A stretch of 64,000 nucleotides of DNA from Luteibacter sp. UNC138MFCol5.1 (GCF_900110505.1 NZ_FODZ01000001.1:62001-126000), one strand, 5' to 3'; counted from the stretch's first letter, positions 53,702 through 63,981 are shown. Made by a program: numbers and translations. The notes: generated from the sequence alone by a model not told the origin.

Positions 53702-55319
53702 CGCGCTGGCGCTCACGGTTTGTCGCGCCGCCGATGCGGCATCGACCGCGGCGGATCCCGCCATCGCCTGGACCTCCTGCGCGGCCGAATTCGTCGATGC
53801 CACGTTCATCGACGCCCTCGGCGACCGGCTCGAGTGCGGCGTCATGAAGGCACCGCTCAGCGAGGCCGAGGCGCTGCCTCGCCTCATCGACGTCGGCGTC
53901 GTGCGGATCCGGGCGGGCAAACCCGCGGCGAGGCAGGGCTCCCTGTTCTTCAACTTCGGCGGGCCCGGCGGCAACCCGCTCAGCTTCCTTCCGCTTTACG
54001 GCTACGTCTGGTCGGAAACCCCGGACGATGACTCGCCCGCCGCCTACCGACGTCGCATCGCCGACCGCTACGATCTCGTCGCCGTCATCCCGCGTGGGAT
54101 GCACGGCGGGGAGCGCTTCACGTGCAAGGATCCCTACCCCTACTTCATGCACGATCCCGCCGTCCGCCGCAGCGACGACGACTTCCTGCAGTTCATCGAA
54201 TCGGGCACCGCGTTCGCCCATGGCTGCGGCGGCGAAAATGGCATGCCCGCCAGCGCGGGAACACTGGGCCATGTGAGAGACATGGAGCGGGCACGAGTCG
54301 CCCTGGGCGAATCCAGGATGAATTTCCTGGGGGTCTCCTACGGAGCGTGGGTGGGCGCGTTCTACGCCGCGACCTATCCGCAGCACACCGGCCGCATGGT
54401 ACTCGATTCCTCGATGAACTACGCGGGCACCATCGAACAGCAGTTCGACGACCAGCCGGCGGAACGCAGCGACCTCTTCCGCCGTCTGGCACTGCTGCCT
54501 GCCACGTCAACGCCCGCCTACGGTCTCGGATGCGATCCGGATGCCGTGATGCGACGACTGGGCGACATGCCGCCACTCGCGCGCGAGGCCTGGGCCTCGT
54601 CGATCACCACGCCTGCACAACTGGCGGCGGCGCTCACGATGGCCGACTGGATCGGCGACGAGGCCAGCGTGACGGCGGCCGACCTCATCGAACGCGCCGG
54701 GGTGCACCACTTCAGCGAGGAAGCCGACATCGACGACGAGATCCGCAAGGCGGCGATCGAGCTGGCACCGACGATCCGCCCGAAGCCCACGTCGTTCATC
54801 GACTGGAACGTGTATTACAGCGTGATCTGCGGCGATACACCGTGGCAGCGCGACCTTCGTGGACTGCGGACACTGGCGAACGAGATCGGTACGACGAGGC
54901 CCGAGGCTTCGGGTGAGGGCATCAGCGCCGCGCTCGCCTGCAGGGCCTGGCCCAACCCCACCCAGTGGCGACCGCTCCTCAGTTCACTGTCGGAGGCGCA
55001 GCCATTGCTTCTCGTGCAGGCGGAGTTCGATCCTGCCACGCCGCTGAAGCTCGCACGCAAGGCATTCGAAGCATCGCACGATGCATACATGGTCACGGCG
55101 CGCGGCATGTTTGGCCACGGCGTCTTCGGCATGTCGGACACGCCCTGCATCGAGGCTTCGGTCGGCGATTATCTGCTCGACGGCAAGCTTCCCACGTCGC
55201 ACGACACGCAATGCGACTTCGTTCCGACCGTCCGCGCGACGGAAGAGGGGCGTTCGGACGAGCGTGACGCCGTGCGAATGGCTCAGGACGAGCTGCGACG
55301 GATGCTCCGTCATAGCTAA
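53658..55319 (+). CDS. Secreted TAP-type alpha/beta hydrolase, array copy 2
   Basis: A 553-residue paralogue of copy 1 with the same signal-peptide start. Catalytic signs are FNFGGPGGNP, Ser227 in GVSYGAWVG, VQAEFDPATPL and GMFGHGVFGMSDTPC. The ATG at 53658 follows AAGGAG exactly as in copy 1; the longer frame from 53628 is ignored. It ends 98 bases before copy 3 and is followed by a strong hairpin, so the copies may be transcribed separately. Confidence 0.9.
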   Translation: MTPRVRPLSLAIAAAALALTVCRAADAASTAADPAIAWTSCAAEFVDATFIDALGDRLECGVMKAPLSEAEALPRLIDVGVVRIRAGKPAARQGSLFFNFGGPGGNPLSFLPLYGYVWSETPDDDSPAAYRRRIADRYDLVAVIPRGMHGGERFTCKDPYPYFMHDPAVRRSDDDFLQFIESGTAFAHGCGGENGMPASAGTLGHVRDMERARVALGESRMNFLGVSYGAWVGAFYAATYPQHTGRMVLDSSMNYAGTIEQQFDDQPAERSDLFRRLALLPATSTPAYGLGCDPDAVMRRLGDMPPLAREAWASSITTPAQLAAALTMADWIGDEASVTAADLIERAGVHHFSEEADIDDEIRKAAIELAPTIRPKPTSFIDWNVYYSVICGDTPWQRDLRGLRTLANEIGTTRPEASGEGISAALACRAWPNPTQWRPLLSSLSEAQPLLLVQAEFDPATPLKLARKAFEASHDAYMVTARGMFGHGVFGMSDTPCIEASVGDYLLDGKLPTSHDTQCDFVPTVRATEEGRSDERDAVRMAQDELRRMLRHS

Positions 55320-55326
55320 GCGATTC

Positions 55327-55359
55327 GGGCAAGGCCGACACGATTTCTCGGCCTTGCCC
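55327..55359 (+). terminator. Hairpin after hydrolase copy 2
   Basis: A perfect 12-pair stem (GGGCAAGGCCGA and TCGGCCTTGCCC) with a nine-base loop, seven bases after the stop. The T tract is poor, but the stem is strong. Confidence 0.6.
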
Positions 55360-55416
55360 TCTGTCTGACCCGGCGATGGGAACCTACGGTAGCGCTCCGC
55401 TTCCGTGGACCCTTCG

Positions 55417-57096
55417 ATGCACCTCCAACACCATTCCCTTGTTCTCGCTGCGTTGTGCCTGGCGGCATCCGCACCCCTTGTTTCCGCGACACCGACGGCG
55501 CCGGCTACCTCGTCGCTCATGTGGTCGGTGTGCCCGGCCTCGCTCGTCGAGTCGCACTGGCAACACACATTCGGTCCGCGTCTGCAGTGCGCCACGATGC
55601 GCGTTCCACTGGACTACGACGAACCGGGTTCGCGCGAGATCGAGGTAACGCTGATCCGGGTACGTGCCCGAGACTCTCCGACCCGCCAGGGTGCGTTGTT
55701 CGTCAACTTCGGAGGGCCGGGCGTCAGCCCACTGGGCATGCTTCCGGACCTCGCGCTGTTGCTGCGCCTGTCGCCTTCCGAACAGGACGCGAACATCGAC
55801 AGGCAGCGGATTCCCCGCGAATTCGATCTGGTCGCCGTGGTGCCTCGAGGGTTGCCGGGGAGCGCGCCGTTCACTTGCCCGCAGCCCTTGCCGATTCCAG
55901 CGTGGCTCGACTCGACGGTCTACCTTGCCGACTGGAACTGGGCGGGCTTCGTTCGCGACACGCGAACCTTCGCTGAGGGCTGCACCGCCGAACCGATGCA
56001 CCGGCACATGGGCACGTACGAGCACATCCGCGACATGGAACGTGCTCGTATCGCGCTCGGCGAACCGAGACTGAACTTCTACGGCGTGTCCTACGGCACC
56101 TATGTGGGCGCGAGCTATGCGGCGACATTTCCCACGACGACAGGACGAATCGTCCTCGACTCGGTGATGGATTATTCCGGGACGTTCGAGAGCCAGTTCG
56201 CGCGACACGCGCCGGCGCGACACGGGCTCTTCAAACGCCTCGCTCTCGAGCGGGCGGTCGCGAACCCGGCGTATGGCCTGGGTACGGATCAGGAGGCCAT
56301 CATGCGACGGCTGACGAACATGCCATCGCGTTTGCAGGGACCGTGGCAGGCGAAAGTCGATTCGCCGGCACGGCTCGCAGCGACGCTCACACTGGCGGAC
56401 TGGGCACGCGACGACATGGCGGGGTGGCAGACCGACGACTGGCAGGCACTCGGCGACCGGCTCCTGACGCGCGCCGGCACGCATCGCTTCAGCAATGACA
56501 CGGCGATCGACGGCGAGATCCGGGCCGCCGCGATCGCGCTGGCCTCACCGCTTCGTGCGGGTCCCGGTGCGCGCAGCGATCTGTCCGCGTACTACGCCGT
56601 CGTCTGTGGCGACACGCCGTGGCGCAAGGATATCGGCGACCTGCGCACGATGGCGAACACGATCGCCGCGACGTATCCGACGGGCGGCGGAGCCCCCGTC
56701 ACCGTCGGCCTGATCTGTCGCCATTGGCAGTCGACGCCACGTCCCGCGGCGTCGATGGCCTCGCTGGCGCAAGCGCCCGCCATGTTGATGCTCCAGGCGG
56801 AATTCGATCCCGCGACCCCCCTCGAAGGCGCGCTGAACGCCTTCGACGTCTCGCCGGGGTCCCGTCTGGTCGCTGTGCGTGGCATGTACGGCCACGGCGT
56901 CTTCGGCATGTCGGCCACGCCCTGTGCCGAGCAGTCCGTCGCGCGGTTCCTGCTGACGGGCGTCCTGCCGACGGAGCGGTTCAGCTACTGCGACTATGTG
57001 CCGAGCCCGGCGGTCCGAGCCCGGCGGGACGAAGGCGAAGAAAGGACCCTCCACGAGGTACGCGAGGACCTCCGCGCGCGCCTCGCCGATAGCTGA
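55417..57096 (+). CDS. Secreted TAP-type alpha/beta hydrolase, array copy 3
   Basis: About 559 residues, paralogous to its neighbours but more diverged. It has a signal peptide (LVLAALCLAASAPLVSA). Catalytic signs are VNFGGPGVSP, GVSYGTYVG (nucleophile), LQAEFDPATPL and GMYGHGVFGMSATPC. A GTG at 55405 is an alternative start; neither has a good ribosome binding site, and ATG 55417 gives the better signal peptide. The next copy starts 22 bases after its stop, so copies 3 and 4 form an operon. Confidence 0.87.
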   Translation: MHLQHHSLVLAALCLAASAPLVSATPTAPATSSLMWSVCPASLVESHWQHTFGPRLQCATMRVPLDYDEPGSREIEVTLIRVRARDSPTRQGALFVNFGGPGVSPLGMLPDLALLLRLSPSEQDANIDRQRIPREFDLVAVVPRGLPGSAPFTCPQPLPIPAWLDSTVYLADWNWAGFVRDTRTFAEGCTAEPMHRHMGTYEHIRDMERARIALGEPRLNFYGVSYGTYVGASYAATFPTTTGRIVLDSVMDYSGTFESQFARHAPARHGLFKRLALERAVANPAYGLGTDQEAIMRRLTNMPSRLQGPWQAKVDSPARLAATLTLADWARDDMAGWQTDDWQALGDRLLTRAGTHRFSNDTAIDGEIRAAAIALASPLRAGPGARSDLSAYYAVVCGDTPWRKDIGDLRTMANTIAATYPTGGGAPVTVGLICRHWQSTPRPAASMASLAQAPAMLMLQAEFDPATPLEGALNAFDVSPGSRLVAVRGMYGHGVFGMSATPCAEQSVARFLLTGVLPTERFSYCDYVPSPAVRARRDEGEERTLHEVREDLRARLADS

Positions 57097-57118
57097 GCGA
57101 AACGAAAAGGAGTTCCTC

Positions 57119-58816
57119 ATGACGTTCTTAAGAACACGCTTGCTCTCCGCGAGCCTCACGCTCGTGGCCCTGGTCCCCGTCGCCGGCATGGCAGCCACTG
57201 ACCAACTGGCTCCGGGACGGATCACCTGGGCGGCCTGCACCGATGACCTGGTCGACGCCGAGTGGAGGGATGCCTGGGGACCCAGGCTCCAGTGCGGAAC
57301 CCTCTCCGTGCCCCGTGCCTACGGCGCGCCCGAATCCGGCGCGGTCGACATCGGTCTCGTCCGCGTCCGCGCGGGTGAGATGTCCCAACGACAGGGCACG
57401 ATCTTCTTCCATTTCGGCGGCCCCGGTGCGAACCCGCTCGACTTCCTTCCGCAGGTGGCTGCGACGTGGGCGCTCGCCTCGCCGGATAGCGCCATCGACG
57501 GAGACAAGCGTCGTCTTGCCGACCGTTACGACCTGTTGGCGATCGTTCCGCGCGGACTGCGCGGCGGTCCGCGCGTCACCTGCGGGACACCGCCCGGCTT
57601 CAGCGGTGGCCCCGATCCCACCATCGACCTGGCGGACTGGAACTGGTCGGCGTTCGTGCGCGAAGCGCGCGAGTTCGCGACGGCATGCTCCGCCGACGCG
57701 GTGCAGAGCACGGTGAACACACATACGCACGTCCTGGACATGGAGAAGGTGCGCCGCTCACTCGGCGAGCCCACGGTCCATTTCCTGGGGGTGTCCTACG
57801 GCAGCTGGGTCGGCGCGTTCTATGCCGCCCTTTTCCCAGGCAATGCCGGACGGATGGTGCTCGACTCGTCGATGGACTACACCGGCACGTTCGAGCAGCA
57901 GATCGACAGCCTTGCCCCCGAAACGCACGACCTCCTCCTGCGCCGCGCGGTACGGCCCGCGTTGCGCGACCCTGCTTACGGTTGGCGCGAGCGAACCGAA
58001 GCCAGCGTGCTGGATGCCATTCGCGCCGTACCCGGTGAAGCGCTCCGCGCATGGCTGGGCGGCATTGAAACGCCCGACGAACTGGTGGCCATGCTCTCGC
58101 TCGCGGAATGGATCCGCGAAGTGCGCGCGACATGGACGGATGCCGAGCGGTGGGCGGACGTTCCCGCGCAATTGACGCGACGCGCGCGAGACCACGTGTT
58201 CAGTCCCGACGCGGCGACCGACGCGCGAGTCCGCGATGCCGCCGCCGAGCTCATCGACCGGCTCGATTCGCCGCAGGCGCCGTCGTCCATGACCGATATG
58301 GCCGTCTACTTCGGCACCACCTGCGGCGACGGCCGCTGGACGAAAGACCTCAAGCAACTTCGCCACCTTGCCGGTGTGCTCGGGCAGCGCTATCCCCTGC
58401 ACGGTGGCGGGCCCGTACTCACCGGCCTCATCTGCCGGTTCTGGCCCCATGCGCCGCGCCTGACCATCCCGACACAGCGCCTCGCGGAATCGGTTCCACC
58501 GATTCTCATGGTGCATGCGGAGTTCGATGTCATCACGCCCATCGACGGTGCGTTGCGCGCTTTCGAGGGCACACGCGACGCTCGCATGGTGGTCGCGCAG
58601 GGCATGGTGGGTCACGGTGTATTCGGTATGTCCGACACCCCTTGCGTGGAGCACACGGTCGGCCGTTTCCTGCTGACGGGCACGCTCCCGGACGAGCGCG
58701 TCACGGCGTGCCCGTTCGTGCCGCGGGCCGCGGGCCGCGAGGAACGTGCGGCGGACGGCTGGCCGTCTCTCGACAGTATCCGCGAGACCCTGCGCGAGCG
58801 ACTGCGGCGAAGCTGA
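57119..58816 (+). CDS. Secreted TAP-type alpha/beta hydrolase, array copy 4
   Basis: A 565-residue paralogue with a signal peptide (LLSASLTLVALVPVAGMA). Catalytic signs are FHFGGPGANP, GVSYGSWVG, VHAEFDVITPI and GMVGHGVFGMSDTPC. AAAAGGAG precedes the ATG at 57119, better than the earlier in-frame ATG at 56996. It is translationally close to copy 3. It is followed by bdhA after 93 bases. Confidence 0.9.
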   Translation: MTFLRTRLLSASLTLVALVPVAGMAATDQLAPGRITWAACTDDLVDAEWRDAWGPRLQCGTLSVPRAYGAPESGAVDIGLVRVRAGEMSQRQGTIFFHFGGPGANPLDFLPQVAATWALASPDSAIDGDKRRLADRYDLLAIVPRGLRGGPRVTCGTPPGFSGGPDPTIDLADWNWSAFVREAREFATACSADAVQSTVNTHTHVLDMEKVRRSLGEPTVHFLGVSYGSWVGAFYAALFPGNAGRMVLDSSMDYTGTFEQQIDSLAPETHDLLLRRAVRPALRDPAYGWRERTEASVLDAIRAVPGEALRAWLGGIETPDELVAMLSLAEWIREVRATWTDAERWADVPAQLTRRARDHVFSPDAATDARVRDAAAELIDRLDSPQAPSSMTDMAVYFGTTCGDGRWTKDLKQLRHLAGVLGQRYPLHGGGPVLTGLICRFWPHAPRLTIPTQRLAESVPPILMVHAEFDVITPIDGALRAFEGTRDARMVVAQGMVGHGVFGMSDTPCVEHTVGRFLLTGTLPDERVTACPFVPRAAGREERAADGWPSLDSIRETLRERLRRS

Positions 58817-58909
58817 CGCCGTCGCCGGTCCCGCCACGTACCTTCGTACGATGCCACCTGGGGTGCGCGACGCGCATAATCGTCCGCGACATTCCTCAGG
58901 AACCCATCG

Positions 58910-59686
58910 ATGAAAGAGCTCGAAGGCAAGGTCGCCCTCGTCACGGGCGCGGCCAGCGGCATCGGTCGCGCCATCGCGACGGCTTACGCGAACGCGGGCG
59001 CGCGGGTCATCGTCGCCGACCTGGCCATCGATGCCGCGCGCGAAGCGGCGGCGTCGATGGCCAACGGCGCCCTCGGCATCGCGATGGACGTCGCCGACGA
59101 GGCGCAGGTCGACGACGGCTTCGCGCGGACGGCGCGCGACATCGGTCCCGTCGACATCCTCGTCAGCAATGCCGGCGTGCAGATCATTTCGCCGCTGGTG
59201 GAATTCGCGTTCGCCGACTGGAAGCGCATGCTCGCCATCCACATGGACGGCGCGTTCCTCACCAGCCGCGCCGCGATGCGGCAGATGATCGCCTCCGGGC
59301 GAGGCGGCTCCATCATCCTGATGGGCTCGGCGCATTCGCACGTCGCATCGAAATTCAAGGCGCCGTACGTCGCGGCCAAGCATGGTCTGCTGGGCCTCGC
59401 GCGGGTGATCGCGAAGGAAGGCGCGCCCGACAACATCCGTTCGAACGTGATCTGCCCCGGCTTCGTGCGCACGCCGCTCGTGGAGAAGCAGATCCCGGAA
59501 CAGGCGCGCGGGCTGGGAATCAGCGAAGACGAGGTGGTGCGGAACGTGATGCTGCGCGATACCGTCGACGGCGAGTTCACGACACTGGAGGACATCGCCG
59601 AAGCCGCGCTGTTCCTCGCCGGCTTCCGTTCGAACGCGCTGACCGGCCAGTCGCTCGTCGTCACGCACGGCTGGCACATGCAGTAG
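58910..59686 (+). CDS. bdhA: 3-hydroxybutyrate dehydrogenase (SDR family)
   Basis: A 258-residue SDR. It has [21 protein letters not shown], catalytic Ser in MGSAHSH, YVAAK and the C-terminal [12 protein letters not shown] that is characteristic of D-3-hydroxybutyrate dehydrogenases; [16 protein letters not shown] is also typical. It oxidises 3-hydroxybutyrate to acetoacetate with NAD, the last step of polyhydroxybutyrate use. A CATAAT 30 bases upstream may be a -10 element, and AGGAA precedes the ATG. It sits between the hydrolase array and the fragment of a fifth copy. Confidence 0.92.
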   Translation: MKELEGKVALVTGAASGIGRAIATAYANAGARVIVADLAIDAAREAAASMANGALGIAMDVADEAQVDDGFARTARDIGPVDILVSNAGVQIISPLVEFAFADWKRMLAIHMDGAFLTSRAAMRQMIASGRGGSIILMGSAHSHVASKFKAPYVAAKHGLLGLARVIAKEGAPDNIRSNVICPGFVRTPLVEKQIPEQARGLGISEDEVVRNVMLRDTVDGEFTTLEDIAEAALFLAGFRSNALTGQSLVVTHGWHMQ

Positions 59687-59870
59687 GCGCGCGACATCTT
59701 CGATGCGGGCGCAGGCGGACGCGGTGCTGGCGTCCGTCCTATCGCCGCGGGGGCGTGGACGACGCGCGCGAAAGAAGTCGGCGTCTGCGTGTTCGCCGCG
59801 GCGGTCGCTACGCTACCGGCGCCCACACGGGCACCTCCGGCCGGCAAGCCCGCCGGGGTCCACCCTGGAC

Positions 59871-60272
59871 ATGGATCGCCATGGCGCCGACAGCCACTAC
59901 TGGCACGAACGCATGCGCGAACTCGACGCGTCGTGGCCGGGCAGCGTCGGCAACGAGCTCTTCCAGGGCATGGTGTGCAGCTACTGGCCGGGCGCATTCG
60001 GGCCATCGTCGGTCCCGGTGCTGATGCGGTCGTTCCTGATGGTGCACGCGGAGTTCGACGCCGAAGCGCCGCTGCGCGGCGCCGCCATGTCGATGCAGGC
60101 GCACGCCAATGCGAAGCTCGTCGTCGCGCGTGGATTACGCGGGCACGCCGTCGCCACGCGTCACGACCGTCCCTGTGTGAGCGGCGCCGTGGCGCGCTAT
60201 CTCGGCGAAGGCGTCTTGCCGTCGATGCCGCTGACGAACTGCCGCCCACCGGAGAATCCGCCGGCGAAGTGA
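59871..60272 (+). pseudogene. Remnant of a fifth TAP-type hydrolase
   Basis: A 133-codon open frame that matches only the C-terminal quarter of the neighbouring hydrolases: FLMVHAEFDAEAPLRGAA corresponds to VHAEFDVITPIDGAL, VVARGLRGHAVATRHDRPC to the GHGVFGMSDTPC region, and YLGEGVLPS to the end. The signal peptide, oxyanion region and nucleophile Ser are gone. The 184 bases upstream show no coding continuity. The Asp and His are kept, but the protein cannot be an active hydrolase alone. It is probably a decayed duplicate separated from the array by bdhA. Confidence 0.75.
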
Positions 60273-60306
60273 TCTCGCCGGGCGGCGTCCGACTCGTGCG
60301 ACAACG

Positions 60307-61479
60307 TCAGAACATGATCTGGGCGCGCACCTCGAGGATGCGCGGGTCGGCGCGGATGTCGCGCCGATCGCTCACGGCGCGCACATAGTTGGCCTGCAGC
60401 TTCAGGTATTTCGTGACGTACCAGTTGGCGCCGATCGTCCAGTCGTGCTCGGTGCCGCCGAGCACCAGGCCGTCGTCCAGGTCGAGCGTGCTGTAGCGAA
60501 GCAGCACCTCGACCGCTCCCCAGGGTCCTTTCGGAACGACGTCCGCGTTGTTGCCACCGCTGTAGCCACGCGATTCACCGGTCAACACCCAGCTTCCGAA
60601 CGCGTACCAGCCGTGGGCCCTGTACGCCGGTTTGTCGACGAGCTTCACGCGGGCATCGAGGTATTCGCCCTGCACGGACCACGGGCCACCGATCCACAGA
60701 AGTTCGGTACCCCGCCGGTCGACGTGGTCGGCGACGGCGAGCACACCGGTGTCCACGAGACGCGTGGTGGCGAGCCCCGCCTCGGGCACGGCGCGCAGAC
60801 GAATACCGGGCGGCGTGTAACGGCCGCGACCGTCGGTACTGCCATAGGGAACTTCGCGCGATGCCGAGATGCCGAGATGCAGGACGTCGCCGGGATCGTT
60901 GCGCGGCGTCCACGCCGCGCGCCCCGCCACCATGCGGCCGTCGAGTTTCCCCTGTAGATTGCCGCCGTTGTAGTAACCCAGCTGCAGCAGGTACCGCTTC
61001 CGTGTCAGGGCCCAGTCCACGCCGACGCGCCGGTTGGCGTAAATGGCCTGCATGGGAATCGACGCTTCGAGGAACGACGTGCTGCCGGTGTTCGTGTTGC
61101 CTTCGAAGCCCACGGGTGTCTTCGTGAAGCCGACGCGCACGGCGCCGAGATCGTTGCCGACCACGGCTTTGGTCTGCAGCCGGAAGAACACGTCGAGCCA
61201 CACCTTCGCCTGGAAATCGAACAGACCCATGGCGTCGTAGACGCCCTTCTTCTTCACGAAGAATCCCAGCTCCTTCCGCCGGAAGCTTTGCGCATTTTCG
61301 TAAAGATCGCCGTCGTGCGAGAAGCGATCGACGTCGTACTGGTACTTCAGCATGAGGCCGAGATCGGTACCGTCGGCGAAGACATGATGGGTCGGCCAGT
61401 GCTCGCGCCAGCTGAAATCGGCGGTTCTGGCGGCGAAAGGTGCCAGCAACGCCAGCGCGCCGATGATGAACGTCTTCAA
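60307..61479 (-). CDS. OprP/OprO-type phosphate-selective porin
   Basis: A 390-residue outer-membrane beta barrel with a signal peptide (FIIGALALLAPFAART). It has alternating amphipathic strands, the N-terminal YDVDRFSHDGDLYENAQSFRR and an aromatic C terminus ending in Phe, the recognition signal for barrel assembly. The start is TTG at 61479, preceded by AAGGA at proper spacing. Such porins carry phosphate, polyphosphate or other anions; no Pho box was seen. It is downstream of the glutamine cyclotransferase gene on the same strand, 99 bases apart. Confidence 0.88.
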   Translation of the reverse strand: MKTFIIGALALLAPFAARTADFSWREHWPTHHVFADGTDLGLMLKYQYDVDRFSHDGDLYENAQSFRRKELGFFVKKKGVYDAMGLFDFQAKVWLDVFFRLQTKAVVGNDLGAVRVGFTKTPVGFEGNTNTGSTSFLEASIPMQAIYANRRVGVDWALTRKRYLLQLGYYNGGNLQGKLDGRMVAGRAAWTPRNDPGDVLHLGISASREVPYGSTDGRGRYTPPGIRLRAVPEAGLATTRLVDTGVLAVADHVDRRGTELLWIGGPWSVQGEYLDARVKLVDKPAYRAHGWYAFGSWVLTGESRGYSGGNNADVVPKGPWGAVEVLLRYSTLDLDDGLVLGGTEHDWTIGANWYVTKYLKLQANYVRAVSDRRDIRADPRILEVRAQIMF

Positions 61480-61578
61480 GGATCCTTGCCCCTTCCAGGG
61501 CGCGCTACGGAGGTTGGCGCGCGAGTCAGCCCCCGACCTTACCCCGCGCGGAAGACGCCGATCAATCCGGCGCGCGAC

Positions 61579-62370
61579 TCAGCGTTTCGGAACCAACCGG
61601 ATCTCGAACACCTTCGGCCAATGCTTGCCGGTGACGAACAGGCGGTCATGCGCGGCATCGTAAGCGATGCCGTTGAGCACGTCGTCCACCGGATTGTCGA
61701 GCTTCGAGACATCGAGCAGTCCGGCGAGATCGATCCAGCCGACGACATGGCCCGTCTTCGGATCGATGCGCGCGATGCGTTCGGTCTGCCAGATGTTCGC
61801 GTAGATCTCGCCCTTGACCCACTCCAGCTCGTTGACCTGCCGCACAGGCTTCCCGTTCGCGGTGACGTCGATCGACCCGGTGCGCTGGAAGCTGGCCGGA
61901 TCCAGCACGCGGATGGTCGGCGTGCCGTCGCTCATGTAGATGTGCGTCGCGTCGCGCGTCAGCGCCCAGCCTTCGCCGGGATAACGGAAGCCGCCCGCGA
62001 GTTTCATCGTGGCCTTGTCGTAGACGAAGGCCACGCCATCCTGCCAGGTGAGCTGCACGAGTTTCGTGCCCGAGGCGATGATGCCCTCGCCGAAATAGCC
62101 CTTCGGCGTATCGACCTGCTGTACCACCTCGCCGGTGTCGAGACGGACCTTGCGCACCGTCGACGCGCCGAGTTCGCCGGTGCTCTCGTAGAGGAACCCG
62201 TCTTCATAGAAGAGACCTTCGGTGAAGGCGCCCGGATCATGCGGAAATTCGCGCACGATCTTGTACCCGTAGACCGGGATCGTCGCCGCGGCCAGCGAAG
62301 GGACGCACGCGAGGGATAGAAGGGCCGCGGCGAGGCGGAGATACGGGAACCTGGGCACGAGAGACTCCAT
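61579..62370 (-). CDS. Glutaminyl-peptide cyclotransferase (plant-type QC)
   Basis: A 263-residue secreted protein with a signal peptide (LAAALLSLACVPSLAAA). It then has the five-bladed propeller of the plant/bacterial glutamine cyclotransferase family: REFPHDPGAFTEGLFYEDG, YESTGELGASTVRKV, NELEWVKGEIYANIWQT, and NGIAYDAAHDRLFVTGKHW. This enzyme turns N-terminal Gln into pyroglutamate; related enzymes are known from Xanthomonas and papaya. It acts in the periplasm or outside. A strong bidirectional terminator separates it from glnA. Confidence 0.93.
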   Translation of the reverse strand: MESLVPRFPYLRLAAALLSLACVPSLAAATIPVYGYKIVREFPHDPGAFTEGLFYEDGFLYESTGELGASTVRKVRLDTGEVVQQVDTPKGYFGEGIIASGTKLVQLTWQDGVAFVYDKATMKLAGGFRYPGEGWALTRDATHIYMSDGTPTIRVLDPASFQRTGSIDVTANGKPVRQVNELEWVKGEIYANIWQTERIARIDPKTGHVVGWIDLAGLLDVSKLDNPVDDVLNGIAYDAAHDRLFVTGKHWPKVFEIRLVPKR

Positions 62371-62390
62371 GGCGGACGGCGCATGGTAAG

Positions 62391-62418
62391 AAAAAGGGGC
62401 GCCGGAGCGCCCCTTTTC
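62391..62418. terminator. Bidirectional rho-independent terminator after glnA
   Basis: AAAAGGGGCGC (62392-62402) pairs perfectly with GCGCCCCTTTT (62407-62417) around a four-base loop, with A and T runs on both sides. On the minus strand it ends glnA, 27 bases after the stop. Confidence 0.9.
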
Positions 62419-62443
62419 GTCGCACGCACGCGATCCGGGAGGA

Positions 62444-63856
62444 TCAGATGGCGTAGTACATCTGGAACTCGAGCGGATGCGTGCTCGCGCGGTAGCGCGT
62501 GACTTCCTGCATCTTCAGCGCGATGTAGCCGTCGATGAAGTCGTCGGTGAACACGCCGCCCGCCTTGAGGAACTCACGATCCTTGTCGAGCGCGACCAGC
62601 GCCTCGTCGAGGCTCGCGCAGACCTGCGGGATGTTCTTCTCTTCTTCCGGCGGCAGGTCGTAGAGATCCTTGTCGGCCGGCGCACCCGGGTCGATCTTGT
62701 TCAGGATGCCGTCGAGGCCGGCCATCATCAGCACGGTGAACGTCAGGTAGCCCGACTGCATCGGATCCGGGAAGCGGATCTCGATGCGGCGACCCTTCGG
62801 GCTCGACACGTACGGGATGCGGCACGAGGCCGAGCGGTTGCGCGCCGAGTAGGCGAGCATGACCGGTGCCTCGTAGCCCGGGACGAGGCGCTTGTAGCTG
62901 TTCGTCGTCGAGTTGGCGAAGGCGTTGATGGCCTTGGCGTGCTTGAAGATGCCGCCGATGTACCACAGCGCGGTCTGCGAGAGGCCACCGTAGAGGTCGC
63001 CCGCGAAGAGGTTCTCGCCGTTCTTCGACAGCGACTGGTGCACGTGCATGCCCGAGCCGTTGTCGCCGACGATCGGCTTCGGCATGAACGTCACGGTCTT
63101 GCCGGCCTGGTGCGCGACGTTCTTGATGACGTACTTCATCGTCATCAGTTCGTCAGCCTTCTTCACCAGCGTGTTGAAGCGCGTGCCGATCTCGCACTGG
63201 CCGGCGTTCGCGACTTCATGGTGGTGCACTTCCACCACCTGGCCGAGCGACTCCAGCACCTTGCACATGTCGGCGCGCAGGTCGCCGAGGCTATCGACCG
63301 GGCTGACCGGGAAATAGCCGCCCTTCACGCCCGGACGGTGGCCGGTGTTGGTGCCGTCGTACTTGTAACGCGAGGCCCAGGCGGCTTCTTCCGAGTTGAT
63401 CTCGTAGAACACGCGGCCCATGTCGTTCTGCCAGCGGATCGAGTCGAAGATGAAGAACTCGGGCTCCGGACCGAAGAACGCCGTGTCGGCGATGCCGGTG
63501 GACTTCAGGTACGCCTCGGCGCGCTTCGCGATGGAACGCGGATCGCGGCCATAGGCCTGCATGGTGCTCGGCTCGAGCACGTCGCAATGCATGATCAGCT
63601 GCTTGTGGGCGCTGAACGGATCGAGGTGCGCCGTTTCCGGGTCCGGCATGAGGACCATGTCCGACTCGTTGATGCCCTTCCAGCCCGCGATCGACGAGCC
63701 GTCGAACATCTTGCCGTCTTCGAAGGTGCCTTCGTCGATGGCATGCGAGGGGAACGTCACGTGATGGTGCTTGCCGAGGATGTCGGCGAAGCGCAGGTCG
63801 ACGAACTCGATTTCCTCGTCCTTGATCAGGTTCAGCACTTTGGAGACGGCGGACAT
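62444..63856 (-). CDS. glnA: Glutamine synthetase, type I
   Basis: A 470-residue GSI enzyme. The beta-grasp domain starts [20 protein letters not shown]. Active-site segments are [35 protein letters not shown] and [28 protein letters not shown] carries the adenylylation Tyr near residue 399. It makes glutamine from glutamate, ammonia and ATP in the cytoplasm. GAGGT precedes the ATG. A sigma-54 promoter and an NtrC site lie upstream, so it is induced in nitrogen limitation and inactivated by adenylylation. Confidence 0.98.
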   Translation of the reverse strand: MSAVSKVLNLIKDEEIEFVDLRFADILGKHHHVTFPSHAIDEGTFEDGKMFDGSSIAGWKGINESDMVLMPDPETAHLDPFSAHKQLIMHCDVLEPSTMQAYGRDPRSIAKRAEAYLKSTGIADTAFFGPEPEFFIFDSIRWQNDMGRVFYEINSEEAAWASRYKYDGTNTGHRPGVKGGYFPVSPVDSLGDLRADMCKVLESLGQVVEVHHHEVANAGQCEIGTRFNTLVKKADELMTMKYVIKNVAHQAGKTVTFMPKPIVGDNGSGMHVHQSLSKNGENLFAGDLYGGLSQTALWYIGGIFKHAKAINAFANSTTNSYKRLVPGYEAPVMLAYSARNRSASCRIPYVSSPKGRRIEIRFPDPMQSGYLTFTVLMMAGLDGILNKIDPGAPADKDLYDLPPEEEKNIPQVCASLDEALVALDKDREFLKAGGVFTDDFIDGYIALKMQEVTRYRASTHPLEFQMYYAI

Positions 63857-63891
63857 ACAAACCTCGAATGGGTGTTGGGCTTCGGGGACGG

Positions 63892-63907
63892 AGCAAACGT
63901 TGTGCCA
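63892..63907 (-). promoter_or_regulatory. glnA: Sigma-54 promoter of glnA
   Basis: Minus strand TGGCACAACGTTTGCT fits TGGCAC-N5-TTGCW exactly, with GG at -24 and GC at -12. Transcription should start near 63881, about 25 bases before the ATG. Confidence 0.88.
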
Positions 63908-63981
63908 GCGCTTCCGCGTCTCGCGGACCGGCCTGGGCCAAGCCCCGGCATCATAGACCGGGCGGGGCGGCCATGTGCAAA

